A stretch of DNA of 64,000 nucleotides from Polaribacter sp. L3A8 (GCF_009796785.1 NZ_CP047026.1:682001-746000), one strand, 5' to 3'. Counted from the stretch's first letter, positions 54,387 to 63,769 are shown. Numbers and translations are program-made. Notes: a model not told the origin generated them from the letters alone.

Positions 54387-55348
54387 ATAGAGGTCAGTAT
54401 TTAAATTCATATCTTTAAAAACAACAAATACAGTAATATTATGAATATATTTAAAGGACAAAACCTTCTAGAGTTTGCTGATCGGTTTAAAACGGATGAA
54501 GATTGCAAGAAATACTTGGCAGATATTAAGTGGAAAGATGGATTTCAATGTGTTAAATGTGGTCATAACAAGGCTCAAATAAGAAAAGATTTTTCACGGA
54601 CATGTAATATTTGCTCTCATCAAGAATCATCTACATCAAACACACTTTTTCATAAAGTAAAGTTTGGTGTTAGAAAAGCTTTCTTTATTGTTTTTGAAAT
54701 GAGTACGAGTACTAAAAGCCTTTCTGCTAGTTATGTTGCAGTTCGTTTTAGTGTAACAGAAAAGACTGCACGTTTATTTATGCTCAAAATTAGAGAAGCT
54801 ATGGAAAGTAGTGGAAATAGTCCTATGACCGGTATTGTTCATGTGGATGAATTTGTTTTGGGTGGACGAGAAAAAGATAAAGTAGGAAGAAGTTATAATG
54901 CTAAGAAAAAGAAAGCTATAACTGCTGTTGAACTAACTGAAGATGGAAAAGTTAAAAGAATGTATGCCATGAGAATCGAAGATTTTTCAGCTAGTTCTTT
55001 GCAATATATTTTTGTGAATCATATCAGTCGAGAAGCTAAAGTGATAACCGACAAATGGAGAGGTTACAGACCTATTGCGAAAGCTTATAATATTACTCAA
55101 ATAGAAAGTAATGGAGGTATGAATTTTAAAGCACTTCATACAATGATTCATCAGGTGAAATCTTGGATAAGAACAACGTATTCTTGGGTAAGTGACTTTA
55201 ATCTAAATAGATATTTTAATGAATTTTGTTTTAGAATTAATCGATCACAAAGTAAAGCAACAATATTCAATAACTTAATAACTAAAATGGTTGAAAAGGA
55301 GAAAGTAGAACATCACAAAATTATATGTAACTAACTACTGACCTCTAT
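54387..55348 (+). mobile_element. IS1595-family insertion sequence, copy 2
   Basis: The element is 962 bp, the same length as copy 1, with the same ends ATAGAGGTCAGTA and TACTGACCTCTAT. It is oriented opposite to copy 1, about 38 kb away. Left flank ATAATTTT equals the left flank of copy 1, but the right flank AAGTTTAT does not match it, so no target duplication is seen. It lies between the FAH-family and GNAT genes. Confidence 0.92.
54441..55334 (+). CDS. IS1595 family transposase (copy 2)
   Basis: The transposase has 297 residues, complete, with an N-terminal zinc ribbon and the ISXO2-like DDE/N core (VHVDEFVLGG, ITDKWRGYRPI, NGGMNFKALHTMIH). It differs from copy 1 at six residues, for example VTEKTAR against VTENTAR and VELTEDGK against VELTQDGK. 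Divergence between the two suggests old or separate arrivals. Confidence 0.95.
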   Translation: MNIFKGQNLLEFADRFKTDEDCKKYLADIKWKDGFQCVKCGHNKAQIRKDFSRTCNICSHQESSTSNTLFHKVKFGVRKAFFIVFEMSTSTKSLSASYVAVRFSVTEKTARLFMLKIREAMESSGNSPMTGIVHVDEFVLGGREKDKVGRSYNAKKKKAITAVELTEDGKVKRMYAMRIEDFSASSLQYIFVNHISREAKVITDKWRGYRPIAKAYNITQIESNGGMNFKALHTMIHQVKSWIRTTYSWVSDFNLNRYFNEFCFRINRSQSKATIFNNLITKMVEKEKVEHHKIICN

Positions 55349-55360
55349 AAGTTTATATTG

Positions 55361-55873
55361 ATGAAAATTAGACTTTCTAAAATTGAAGATGTTTCAGAAA
55401 TCATGACTATTATTAATGATGCCAAAGAACTTTTAGCATCCTTACATATTGATCAATGGCAAAACGGATATCCAAATATAGCACAAATAGAAAATGATAT
55501 TCTAAAAGGCGAAAGTTACGTTGTTATTAATGACGAAAATCAAGTAATGGCAACTTCTATGTTTACTGTAAATCCAGAACCAACCTACAAGGTTATTGAT
55601 GGAAATTGGAGTATTGATGAAACGGAAGTTTACGGAGTTATTCATAGAATGGCGATTAAAAAGGAATTTAGAAAATTAGGTTTAGCTACTTTTCTATTTG
55701 ATGAATTTCATCAACAATTAAAAGATAAAAAAGTAAAAAGTTTAAAGATTGATACACATGAAGATAACATTGGAATGCAATCTTTAATCAAAAAATTAGG
55801 TTACACTTATTGTGGAATAATTTACACCAATTACAATGCAAAAAGACTGGCTTTTGAGAAAGTAATTTCATAA
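55361..55873 (+). CDS. GNAT family N-acetyltransferase
   Basis: This 170-residue protein starts at ATG 55361 (MKIRLSKIEDVSEIMTII); the TTG at 55358 gives only one extra codon. It has the acetyl-CoA segment MAIKKEFRKLGLATFLFDEF and the following DTHEDN. It transfers an acetyl group to an unknown amine. The start lies only 12 bases from the IS end, so its old promoter may be lost and it may now rely on the IS or on readthrough. Confidence 0.85.
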   Translation: MKIRLSKIEDVSEIMTIINDAKELLASLHIDQWQNGYPNIAQIENDILKGESYVVINDENQVMATSMFTVNPEPTYKVIDGNWSIDETEVYGVIHRMAIKKEFRKLGLATFLFDEFHQQLKDKKVKSLKIDTHEDNIGMQSLIKKLGYTYCGIIYTNYNAKRLAFEKVIS

Positions 55874-55993
55874 TATCTGTTCGATCATTGCTGAAATCAA
55901 AATATTTTTTGATTGAAAGTAGCAAACGAAGTTTCGAGAACTTTTTAACCTTTTTACTCCGCACAAGGAGACAAAAATCTATTATATTAGCAG

Positions 55994-56027
55994 CCTCATA
56001 AATTCATTTTTATGAGGTTTCTTTTTT
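55994..56027 (+). terminator. Terminator before tex
   Basis: CCTCATAAA / TTTTATGAGG with a short loop and TTTCTTTTTT behind it. Confidence 0.8.
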
Positions 56028-56048
56028 CTGATAAAATTCAAATAAAAA

Positions 56049-58172
56049 ATGCAATTACTTCAATATATAATTCAGCAAACACAACTTTCTTCTAAATCTG
56101 TAGAAAACACTATTTCACTGTTAAATGAAGATGCTACAATTCCTTTTATATCTAGATATAGAAAGGAAATGACTGGTAATTTAGACGAAGTAGAAATAGG
56201 AGAAATTGTTAAGTTTAAAGAAGTTTTTGAGGTTTTAGAAAAGCGAAAAAAAGCCATTCTAAAAGCATTACAAGAACAAAATGTTTTAACATCAGAATTA
56301 GAACAAAAAGTAACTACTTCTAGAGACTTAATTGCTTTAGAAGATTTGTATTTACCTTTTAAGAAAAAGCGAAAAACCAAAGCAGAAACAGCTCGTTTAC
56401 AAGGCTTAGAACCACTGGCGAAAATGATGATGAGTCAGCGTGTTAATGATTTAGAACATACCGCTTCTAAACACACATCCAACGAAGTTGATACTATTGA
56501 TAATGCTTTAGAAGGCGCTCGTTTTATCATTGCAGAATGGATTAATGAACGTACAGATATAAGAAATAATATTAGACGAGAATTAGAACGCCATTCTACC
56601 ATTTCATCTAAAATTATTAAAGCTAAAGCGGATGATGAAAAAGCGCAAAAATTTAAAGATTATTTTGATTGGAGCGAATCTTTAATGCGAATTCCATCAC
56701 ACAGATTATTAGCTATTTTAAGAGCCGAAAACGAAGGTTTTATTCGTGTTAAAATAGAAATTGACAAGGAAAGAATGCTTCAAAAAATGGAAGAGAAAAT
56801 TATTCGTTCACAAAACGAATGTTCAGAACAAATTGAATTGGCAATTGCAGATGCTTATAAACGTTTGTTATTTCCATCTTTATCTAACGAAGCAATGTCT
56901 ATTGCAAAAGAAAAAGCAGATGAAGCTGCAATTACCGTTTTTGCAAACAACTTAAAACAGTTATTATTAGGCGCTCCTTTGGGCGAAAAACGAATTTTAG
57001 CAATAGATCCAGGTTTTAGATCGGGTTGTAAAGTAGTTTGTTTAAACGAGCAAGGAGATTTGTTGCATAATGAAAATATTTATCCGCATGCGCCACAAAA
57101 TAAATCTATAGAAGCTATTCATAAAATTAGCTCTTTGGCGGATACTTATAAAATTGAAGCCATTGCTATTGGAAACGGAACAGCATCAAGAGAAACGGAA
57201 CAATTGGTTAAGAACATTCAGTTTAAAAACGATATTGAAATTTTTGTAGTGAGTGAAGCTGGCGCCTCTATTTATTCGGCTTCTAAAATTGCAAGAGATG
57301 AATTTCCTAATTACGATGTTACTGTGCGTGGTGCTGTTTCTATCGGAAGAAGATTGGCAGATCCTTTGGCAGAATTGGTAAAGATTGATGCAAAATCGAT
57401 TGGAGTTGGCCAATATCAGCATGATGTAGATCAAACTAAATTGAAAAAATCTTTAGATACTGTTGTAGAAAGTTGCGTAAATACGGTTGGTGTAAACATT
57501 AATACGGCAAGCGAATCTTTATTGAGTTACGTATCTGGAATTGGACCAAAAATTGCAGAAAACATCGTGAATTATAGAAACGAAAACGGTTCTTTTACGT
57601 CTAGAACTGCCATTAAAAAAGTGCCTCGTTTAGGCGGAAAAGCATTTGAGCAAGCAGCTGGTTTTTTACGAATTAAGAATGCAAAAAATCCGTTAGATGA
57701 TTCTGGCGTGCATCCAGAAAGTTATGCTTTGGTTGATAAAATGGCGAAAGACCACAAAAAGAAAGTAAGTGATTTTATTGGCAATAAAGAAATTCTTAAA
57801 CAAATTTCTTTAAAAAATTATATTTCTGAAACCATTGGTTTACCTACGTTAGAAGATATTATTAAGGAAATAGAAAAACCCGGAGTTGATCCACGAGAAA
57901 AAGCAAAAATGTTTTCTTTTGACCAAAATATTAAAATAATTACAGATTTAATAAACGGACAAACTTTACCCGGAATTGTAAATAACATCACCAATTTTGG
58001 TTGTTTTGTAGATATCGGAATTAAAGAAAGTGGTTTAATTCACGTTTCTAATCTATCAGATACTTTTGTAAAAGACGTCAATGCCATTGTTTCTTTAAAT
58101 CAGCAAATACTTGTAAAAGTTTTAGAGGTTGATGTGGTTAGAAAAAGAATTCAATTGGCTTTGGTGAAGTAA
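56049..58172 (+). CDS. tex: Tex family RNA-binding transcriptional accessory protein
   Basis: This 707-residue protein has the Tex N-terminal helices, a YqgF-like core (ILAIDPGFRSGCKVVCL), helix-hairpin-helix repeats (ASESLLSYVSGIGPKIAENIV), and a C-terminal S1 domain (GIVNNITNFGCFVDIGIKESGLIHVSNLSD). Tex binds RNA and assists transcription. A diverged copy of its last 15 codons lies 316 bases further on. Confidence 0.94.
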   Translation: MQLLQYIIQQTQLSSKSVENTISLLNEDATIPFISRYRKEMTGNLDEVEIGEIVKFKEVFEVLEKRKKAILKALQEQNVLTSELEQKVTTSRDLIALEDLYLPFKKKRKTKAETARLQGLEPLAKMMMSQRVNDLEHTASKHTSNEVDTIDNALEGARFIIAEWINERTDIRNNIRRELERHSTISSKIIKAKADDEKAQKFKDYFDWSESLMRIPSHRLLAILRAENEGFIRVKIEIDKERMLQKMEEKIIRSQNECSEQIELAIADAYKRLLFPSLSNEAMSIAKEKADEAAITVFANNLKQLLLGAPLGEKRILAIDPGFRSGCKVVCLNEQGDLLHNENIYPHAPQNKSIEAIHKISSLADTYKIEAIAIGNGTASRETEQLVKNIQFKNDIEIFVVSEAGASIYSASKIARDEFPNYDVTVRGAVSIGRRLADPLAELVKIDAKSIGVGQYQHDVDQTKLKKSLDTVVESCVNTVGVNINTASESLLSYVSGIGPKIAENIVNYRNENGSFTSRTAIKKVPRLGGKAFEQAAGFLRIKNAKNPLDDSGVHPESYALVDKMAKDHKKKVSDFIGNKEILKQISLKNYISETIGLPTLEDIIKEIEKPGVDPREKAKMFSFDQNIKIITDLINGQTLPGIVNNITNFGCFVDIGIKESGLIHVSNLSDTFVKDVNAIVSLNQQILVKVLEVDVVRKRIQLALVK

Positions 58173-58196
58173 AATAATAATTCTTATATTTATAAA

Positions 58197-58343
58197 ATGA
58201 GCAATAAAACAGAAAAAAATGATCTTTGGAATGACTTAACGGATTCTCAAAAGAATGAGATACAACAAGAGGTTAATGAATCTAACAAAAAGAAAAAAAC
58301 AACTTGGGACGATGTTAAAAAAGAACTCTCAAAATTGAAGTGA
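58197..58343 (+). CDS. Small charged protein, antitoxin-like
   Basis: This is a 48-residue ORF (MSNKTEKNDLWNDLTDSQ at the start) rich in Lys, Glu and Asn. The pattern WNDLTDSQKNEIQQEVNESN and the TTWDDVKKELSKLK end resemble short addiction-module or type II antitoxins, but no toxin gene is next to it. It lies inside the extra segment between the tex stop and the tex relic. Function is uncertain. Confidence 0.5.
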   Translation: MSNKTEKNDLWNDLTDSQKNEIQQEVNESNKKKKTTWDDVKKELSKLK

Positions 58344-58440
58344 TAAATTTCCTTCGAATTTTAAAAAAAAGCTTTTTTGTTTCCTAATTTTAAGGTAAAA
58401 ATCATTTTTCTTTTTCCTCCGAAATTATTGTGAATTTTCA

Positions 58441-58488
58441 GAAATTGATATAGCGAAAAAACGAATTCAATTAGCTTTGGTGAAGTAA
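58441..58488 (+). pseudogene. Relic of a tex 3' end
   Basis: These 48 bases encode EIDIAKKRIQLALVK and a stop. The end of tex reads EVDVVRKRIQLALVK (58125-58172). 39 of 48 bases agree, with most changes silent or conservative. There is no upstream tex sequence before it. Confidence 0.7.
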
Positions 58489-58510
58489 AATCGTCCTTAA
58501 AAAATAAAAT

Positions 58511-58551
58511 AATAGAGAATATAGAATTAAAAAAAAACTATATTCTCTATT
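58511..58551 (-). terminator. Terminator of the 60-residue gene
   Basis: AATAGAGAATATAG / CTATATTCTCTATT, a perfect 14-bp stem with an A-rich loop, just after the stop of the small gene on the minus strand. Confidence 0.7.
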
Positions 58552-58558
58552 AAAGTAC

Positions 58559-58741
58559 TTACCTAAGTTCTATTCTATTAGAAGGTTTAGTTTCTATAAA
58601 TAGTTTATCCTCCATTTCAACAAAGCAACTGTTTATTACTTTATGGTTCTCGTGAAATAGATAAATAACACCTTTTTCAATTCTTAAGACTTTTGTGAAG
58701 TCATTTAACTCAAAAACTTCATGCAATTTTAAATTTAACAT
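58559..58741 (-). CDS. Small protein of unknown function
   Basis: This is a 60-residue ORF (MLNLKLHEVFELNDFTKVLR at the start) with alternating strands and helices. It has no recognised motif. Its terminator and its place next to the AbiV-family gene support a real gene. It could be linked to that gene. Confidence 0.5.
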   Translation of the reverse strand: MLNLKLHEVFELNDFTKVLRIEKGVIYLFHENHKVINSCFVEMEDKLFIETKPSNRIELR

Positions 58742-58870
58742 AATAAATATATAAAGGCTTATAATATATCTAGATCTTCTAGAATACTCTTCCTTATTAT
58801 TACATACACATAATATTATGAATAATTTATTTTAAGGTGATGTTGTTAAAAATACTAATTCAATTAATCG

Positions 58871-59473
58871 TTATTCAATAATATCATCATATATCGAAAA
58901 ATCAACATTTAAAAATTTTCTAATAAAAACCTCAGGGAAAGTTAGAAACATATCGATAAATGTTCTCGATTTTGATAGACTCAATTGAGCTTCACTTTGA
59001 ATTTTTTGACACTTGTTTTTAGAAATAAAATCAGAAGGTTGTTTAAACTTTTTATTAATCAAATGTGTATAAAAACCATATTGCTTAAAAAGATCAATTT
59101 GTTTAGGGTTTAAAATCTCATTTGAAATTTGTTCTTTTGTTTTGACTTGCTTTAAATTATACTTTTCAAAAAAGTCAAAAAAAGTATAATTTTCTATTGC
59201 TGAAGCCCTAATTTTCATTAAATGATCTGTAAAAAATTTATTATACTCCGTCTTTTCTTCTTTACTAAAGTCTTTATTAAGTGATTTTTCTATAATTAAG
59301 TTAATCAACTTATGTGATTTTTGGTTTTCTTCTATTGATAATCTATAAATTGAATAAGCTCTTGCAAATCGATTACCTTCAAATAGATAATCAGCATCAC
59401 TTAATAATGATTTAGAATTATTAAAACATTTTAAAATTCCGTTTTTCAACTCTTCACTTTCTAAATTTACCAT
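58871..59473 (-). CDS. AbiV family abortive infection protein
   Basis: This 200-residue protein has the HEPN/AbiV-like pattern: NNSKSLLSDADYLFEGNRFARAY, then YRLSIEENQKSHKLI, a long middle helix region and the C-terminal SLSKSRTFIDMFL. AbiV proteins stop phage growth by blocking translation in infected cells. A decayed copy of its C-terminal part lies upstream (59503-59724). It is the only defence gene I see. Certainty is moderate because the family is defined mainly by this pattern. Confidence 0.72.
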   Translation of the reverse strand: MVNLESEELKNGILKCFNNSKSLLSDADYLFEGNRFARAYSIYRLSIEENQKSHKLINLIIEKSLNKDFSKEEKTEYNKFFTDHLMKIRASAIENYTFFDFFEKYNLKQVKTKEQISNEILNPKQIDLFKQYGFYTHLINKKFKQPSDFISKNKCQKIQSEAQLSLSKSRTFIDMFLTFPEVFIRKFLNVDFSIYDDIIE

Positions 59474-59502
59474 AATTTACTTTAAAAGTTGCTTTTAATA
59501 CT

Positions 59503-59724
59503 TCTAGTTCGTCTAGAAAAACTTATACCTATATTATTATATACACATAATATTATAAATGATTGATTTTAAGGAGATGTTGTTAAAAGTAATAATTCAA
59601 TTAATCTTCATTCAATAATAACATCATATATCAAAAAATATACATTTGTAATTTTTTAAATAAAAACATCTTGAAAAGTTAGAATCATTTCGATAAATGT
59701 TCTCGATTTTGAAAGACTCAATTG
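59503..59724 (-). pseudogene. Relic of a second abiV gene and its 3' flank
   Basis: The minus-strand sequence 59608-59724 encodes QLSLSKSRTFIEMILTFQDVFI, then an in-frame stop, aligned base for base in length with 58871-58987 (117 bases each). The flanking sequences past both stop codons are also alike (for example TACACATAATATTA). This is a duplicated, decayed copy with its N-terminal part lost. 59725-59927 shows no gene. Confidence 0.72.
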
Positions 59725-59927
59725 GTTAAACCATATCACATCAATATATTAGTTTTAAACACATTACACTTCTTTTTATTTTACAAACTATAAAAAAAGG
59801 GTGCTTTTCCCCTCTATTAATCAGGATATTTATGGTGCATTAAAACTTTATTTTAATTAACCTTTGCTACACATCCCCTAAAACACTAAATAACAACATC
59901 TTAACAACTAAAAAAAATTAACCAATT

Positions 59928-61397
59928 ATGAAAAAAACAATAACATTTTTAACAATTATGATGATGTGCTTTACTGGGTATGCTAACAATATCCGTATTT
60001 CAAACATTTCTTTAGAAAATTTAAATGAAGCTGGTGGTTGGGTCCATGTAGAATTTGATTTAGCCTGGGACAATTCTTGGCGCTTAAGTGCAGGCCCCTC
60101 CAATTGGGATGCTGCATGGGTTTTTGTAAAATATCGTACTAACAATGGTAACTGGACACATGCAACAGTGTATCAAGCAAACTCGGTTGCTGCAACCGGA
60201 AGTACTCTTGAAGTGTCTAATGATAACAAAGGTGCTTTTATATACAGAGATGCAGATGGAGATGGAAATGTAAACTTTACCAACATACAGTTACAATGGG
60301 ATTATGGTTCTACAAACACCAGTGATATTTTAGACGTACAAGTATACGCCATTGAAATGGTGCATGTACCCGAAGGCCCTTTTGCTTTAGGGGGTACTGT
60401 TGGTACTGAAAAAAACAAATTTCATAGAGGAGGTGTTTCCACAACTTTATCTTATAATGTTACCAGCGAAAACGCTATAACTATTGCTAATACTGCAGGT
60501 AATTTATATTACACTTCAGAGGCTGGAACTGCCGGAGACCAGACTGGAATTTTACCTCTTGATTACCCTAAAGGGTTTGGCGCTTTTTATTGCATGAAAT
60601 ATGAAACATCAGAAGCACAATGGGTGGCTTTTTTCAATACGTTAACAGAGCAACAAAAAGGGTATCATGATCTTACAGATGCAGATCACAAAAATAGCGA
60701 TGCAACTGTAATAAGAAATACCATATCTTGGACAGGTGGTACTGCTGATGCTACTACTACTTCACCAGATAGAGCTCTTGCTTATTTACACGCAAATGAT
60801 GTAAATGCCTATATGGATTGGGCTGCCATGCGTCCGATGACAGAACTAGAGTATGAAAAAGCTGCTAGAGGCCCAATAGCACCTAACGCAGGAGAATTTG
60901 CTTGGGGTAATGCTAATATCAACAATATCGATTATACCCTTTCAAACTCTGGCTTTTCTACTGAAATAGTTAACAACCCAGCAATAAGTAGCGGAAATGC
61001 TCTGTATCTAGATACCAGAGGCAGTATTATTGGACCAGTAAGATGTGGCATATTTGCATCTAGTGCCGTAAATAAAACTAGAGAAGAAACTGGTGGTAGT
61101 TATTATGGAATTATGGAACTATCTGGTAATGTATATGAATCGGTTGTTACTGTGGGTACTGCTCAAGGTAGGTCATTTATAGGGACTCATGGTAATGGCA
61201 TTGTCAATTCAACTACTGGAAATGGAACTGTTTCTGATTGGCCAAATAGTACTACTGGTGATGGATACGGTTACCGTGGGGGTTCTTATGTAAACGGAGC
61301 TGATTTTTTAAGAATATCTGATAGGTTTGATGGTGCTACTTTATTAAATCGAGGAAGTTCTCGTATAGGCTTTAGAGCAGTAAGAACAGCACCTTAA
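59928..61397 (+). CDS. Secreted FGE-sulfatase (SUMF1-like) domain protein
   Basis: This 489-residue exported protein has a signal peptide (MKKTITFLTIMMMCFTGYAN). A beta-sandwich N-terminal domain (residues about 20-130, ISNISLENLNEAGGWVHVEF) is followed by an FGE domain (GPFALGGTVG, YCMKYETSEAQWVAFFNTL, MDWAAMRPMTELEYEKAARG, GNVYESVVTVG, GYRGGSYVN, SRIGFRAVRTAP). The next gene starts one base after its stop, so the two are coupled. It may modify or display the T9SS protein, which is an inference. Confidence 0.82.
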   Translation: MKKTITFLTIMMMCFTGYANNIRISNISLENLNEAGGWVHVEFDLAWDNSWRLSAGPSNWDAAWVFVKYRTNNGNWTHATVYQANSVAATGSTLEVSNDNKGAFIYRDADGDGNVNFTNIQLQWDYGSTNTSDILDVQVYAIEMVHVPEGPFALGGTVGTEKNKFHRGGVSTTLSYNVTSENAITIANTAGNLYYTSEAGTAGDQTGILPLDYPKGFGAFYCMKYETSEAQWVAFFNTLTEQQKGYHDLTDADHKNSDATVIRNTISWTGGTADATTTSPDRALAYLHANDVNAYMDWAAMRPMTELEYEKAARGPIAPNAGEFAWGNANINNIDYTLSNSGFSTEIVNNPAISSGNALYLDTRGSIIGPVRCGIFASSAVNKTREETGGSYYGIMELSGNVYESVVTVGTAQGRSFIGTHGNGIVNSTTGNGTVSDWPNSTTGDGYGYRGGSYVNGADFLRISDRFDGATLLNRGSSRIGFRAVRTAP

Positions 61398-61398
61398 A

Positions 61399-63708
61399 AT
61401 GATGAGGATGAAAAAAATATTCATAGGACTGTTTTTGTTGTTTCTCATCCAAATAACACATGCCCAACAATTTGATGGCGGCAATGGAGATGGGCATGAT
61501 GTAGAAAACGTCAACAATACTACTTTAGTGAACACTAATTTAATGGTGCTATTTAAAGGCGGTAATGGCGATGGACAAGATGTTTACAACTACTTTAACA
61601 CAACACTTTCAAGTTTAAATCTAACCTTATTGTATAAAGGTGGCAATGGAGATGGACATGATATGGAAAACATTTTAAATACCACCCTCTTAAATACTAA
61701 TTTAATGGTATTATATAATGGTGGTAATGGAGACGGACATGATACAGAAAACATCTTAAATACAACGCTTTTAAATACTAATATACTAGTATTGTTTAAA
61801 GGTGGTAATGGAGATGGACATGATATTGCAGGTCTTACGAACACAAACTTGGGGAATTTCGATTTCTCTGTGCTATTTAAAGGTAGCAATGGAGATGGTC
61901 ATGACATAGAAAGTATTTTAAATACAACTCTTTTAAATACGAATATACTAGTATTGTTTAAAGGTGGTAACGGAGACGGACATGATATTGCAAGTCTTAC
62001 GAACACAAACTTAGGGAATTTCGATTTCTCTATGCTATTTAAAGGTAGCAATGGAGATGGGCATGACATAGAAAGTATTTTAAATACAAGATTACAGGAT
62101 ATTATTGTGGTTTTTAATTGGACTGGAAAAACAAGCAAAAATTGGGCTACGTCCACTAATTGGAGTACTTCTGCAGTGCCAATTGCTACAAATAATGTTA
62201 TTATTCCTAATGTTACTAATCAACCAACTATAGAATCAGGAACTACTGCTATTGTTAATAATTTAACGGTAGATGCAGCTTCTTCCCTTCAAATAGAAGG
62301 TGGCGGTGATTTAACAGTAAGAGGAGATTTAACACAAAATGGAGTATTTACTATAAATTCTGATGCAACCTCTAATGGATCTTTTATTTTAGAAGGTCAT
62401 CATTTAGGAACCGAAAAAGTCCTTTATAATAGATATGTTTCTTCCTCACCAACTATTTCTGAAGGGTGGTATTTAATTTCTGCTCCTGTAAGTGGTAAAA
62501 ACATAGATGATTTTTATAGTGATGTAGCTACAAATGGTATTAAAAGAGGTATTGGTAGCTATATAAATACAAATCCTATAAATACAAAATGGACCTATTA
62601 TACAACTGCAAATTTAAACCCGGGTTCTTTTGAACCAGGTAAGGGGTATACTATTAAAAAAGCATCTGCTGGTGCTTTAAGTTTTGATGGTTTTGTAATT
62701 ACAGATTCAGTACTATATCCTGTTTATGATACCGGAGACCAATATAATGCTATTGGTAATCCATTTACTTCCTATATTAATAGTAGTACTTTTTTAGACA
62801 ATGTTAGTGAAGGTATTTTAACAGAGAACACAGTTTTCTTATGGGACTCATCAGGAAACGGAGGTACAGGAGAATATATTTCAAAAAACCAAATAACAAA
62901 TTATTTAGTAGCGCCAGGACAAGGTTTTTTTGTAAAAGTTTCCGCAAGCGGAACTGTTAAGTTGGCAGAAAGTTTTCAAACTCATGGTGGGGGTAACACC
63001 TTTTTAAAAAATGAAAACAAACCTAAAATCACCTTATTCTTAAAAGATGGAACTAACCAAAAATATACAGAAATCTATTATATAGATGGTAAAACAACTG
63101 GTTTTGATAATGGTTTTGATAGTTCTATGTTTGATGGGGTTCAAACAGATTTTGCTATATTTACTCAATTAGTTACTAATAATCAAGGGAAAAACTTAGC
63201 CATACAATCGTTACCAAAAGACAATTATAATACAATGGTAATTCCGATTGGGGTTAAAGCTATTTCGGGTAAAGAATTAAACTTTTCTGCAAACCTAACA
63301 AGTTTACCATCCAACCTAAAAGTATTTTTGGAAGATAGAAAAACAAATACGTTTACGAGAATTGATGAAGAAAATAGTTTTTACAAAACTACCTTATCAA
63401 AAACCTTAAACGGAATAGGAAGGTTTTATCTTCATGTAACCGAAACTGCATTAAACACAGAAACCAATGAAGACAATCTAAATATAAGCGTCTATACTCC
63501 AGATAATGCTACGCTAAAAATAACGGGCTTGCCTCAGGGAGATACAGGTTTAAAACTATACAATCTTCTTGGTAAACAATTAATGAATATCTCTTTTGAA
63601 ACTACAGGCGTAGAAACCATTACTCTACCCTATTTAGCCAAAGGAGTTTACCTTGTAATACTTAAAACGGATAAAGAAAAAATCACCAAAAAAATCTTTT
63701 TAGATTAA
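61399..63708 (+). CDS. T9SS-secreted protein with eight 27-residue repeats
   Basis: This 769-residue protein has a signal peptide (MMRMKKIFIGLFLLFLIQITHAQ). Residues 25-240 are eight repeats of GGNGDGHD with hydrophobic tails (see separate entry). A central domain (about 240-690) contains SGLTSLP-like strands and a long WYLISAPVSG section. The final 75 residues form a type A T9SS sorting domain (LPQGDTGLKLYNLLGKQLMN, YLAKGVYLVILKTDKEKITK). It should reach the cell surface. Its function is unknown. Confidence 0.85.
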   Translation: MMRMKKIFIGLFLLFLIQITHAQQFDGGNGDGHDVENVNNTTLVNTNLMVLFKGGNGDGQDVYNYFNTTLSSLNLTLLYKGGNGDGHDMENILNTTLLNTNLMVLYNGGNGDGHDTENILNTTLLNTNILVLFKGGNGDGHDIAGLTNTNLGNFDFSVLFKGSNGDGHDIESILNTTLLNTNILVLFKGGNGDGHDIASLTNTNLGNFDFSMLFKGSNGDGHDIESILNTRLQDIIVVFNWTGKTSKNWATSTNWSTSAVPIATNNVIIPNVTNQPTIESGTTAIVNNLTVDAASSLQIEGGGDLTVRGDLTQNGVFTINSDATSNGSFILEGHHLGTEKVLYNRYVSSSPTISEGWYLISAPVSGKNIDDFYSDVATNGIKRGIGSYINTNPINTKWTYYTTANLNPGSFEPGKGYTIKKASAGALSFDGFVITDSVLYPVYDTGDQYNAIGNPFTSYINSSTFLDNVSEGILTENTVFLWDSSGNGGTGEYISKNQITNYLVAPGQGFFVKVSASGTVKLAESFQTHGGGNTFLKNENKPKITLFLKDGTNQKYTEIYYIDGKTTGFDNGFDSSMFDGVQTDFAIFTQLVTNNQGKNLAIQSLPKDNYNTMVIPIGVKAISGKELNFSANLTSLPSNLKVFLEDRKTNTFTRIDEENSFYKTTLSKTLNGIGRFYLHVTETALNTETNEDNLNISVYTPDNATLKITGLPQGDTGLKLYNLLGKQLMNISFETTGVETITLPYLAKGVYLVILKTDKEKITKKIFLD
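61471..62118 (+). repeat. Eight in-frame 81-bp repeats (27 residues)
   Basis: Units follow the pattern F-K-GGNGDGHD-x2-N/L-x-TTLLNTNLMVL. Units 3, 4 and 6 are nearly alike, and units 5 and 7 share a different second half (LTNTNLGNFDFSVL), giving an alternating order late in the array. The Asp/Gly core could bind calcium. Confidence 0.8.
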
Positions 63709-63732
63709 ATAAAGCAGTACATTAAGTATTTT

Positions 63733-63769
63733 ATAAACCACTATAGAACAAAATACTATAGTGGTTTAT
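63733..63769 (+). terminator. Terminator of the T9SS gene
   Basis: ATAAACCACTATAG / CTATAGTGGTTTAT with a 9-base loop, 25 bases after the stop. Confidence 0.85.

Noticed and set aside
55874..55990. Possible gene or RNA between the GNAT gene and tex
   Set aside because: Only a small CTCCGCACAAGGAG hairpin and a terminator are seen; no ORF of useful length.
61590..62156. Minus-strand open frames over the repeat array
   Set aside because: They arise from the 81-bp repeats read backwards; the plus-strand frame has a signal peptide and sorting domain.
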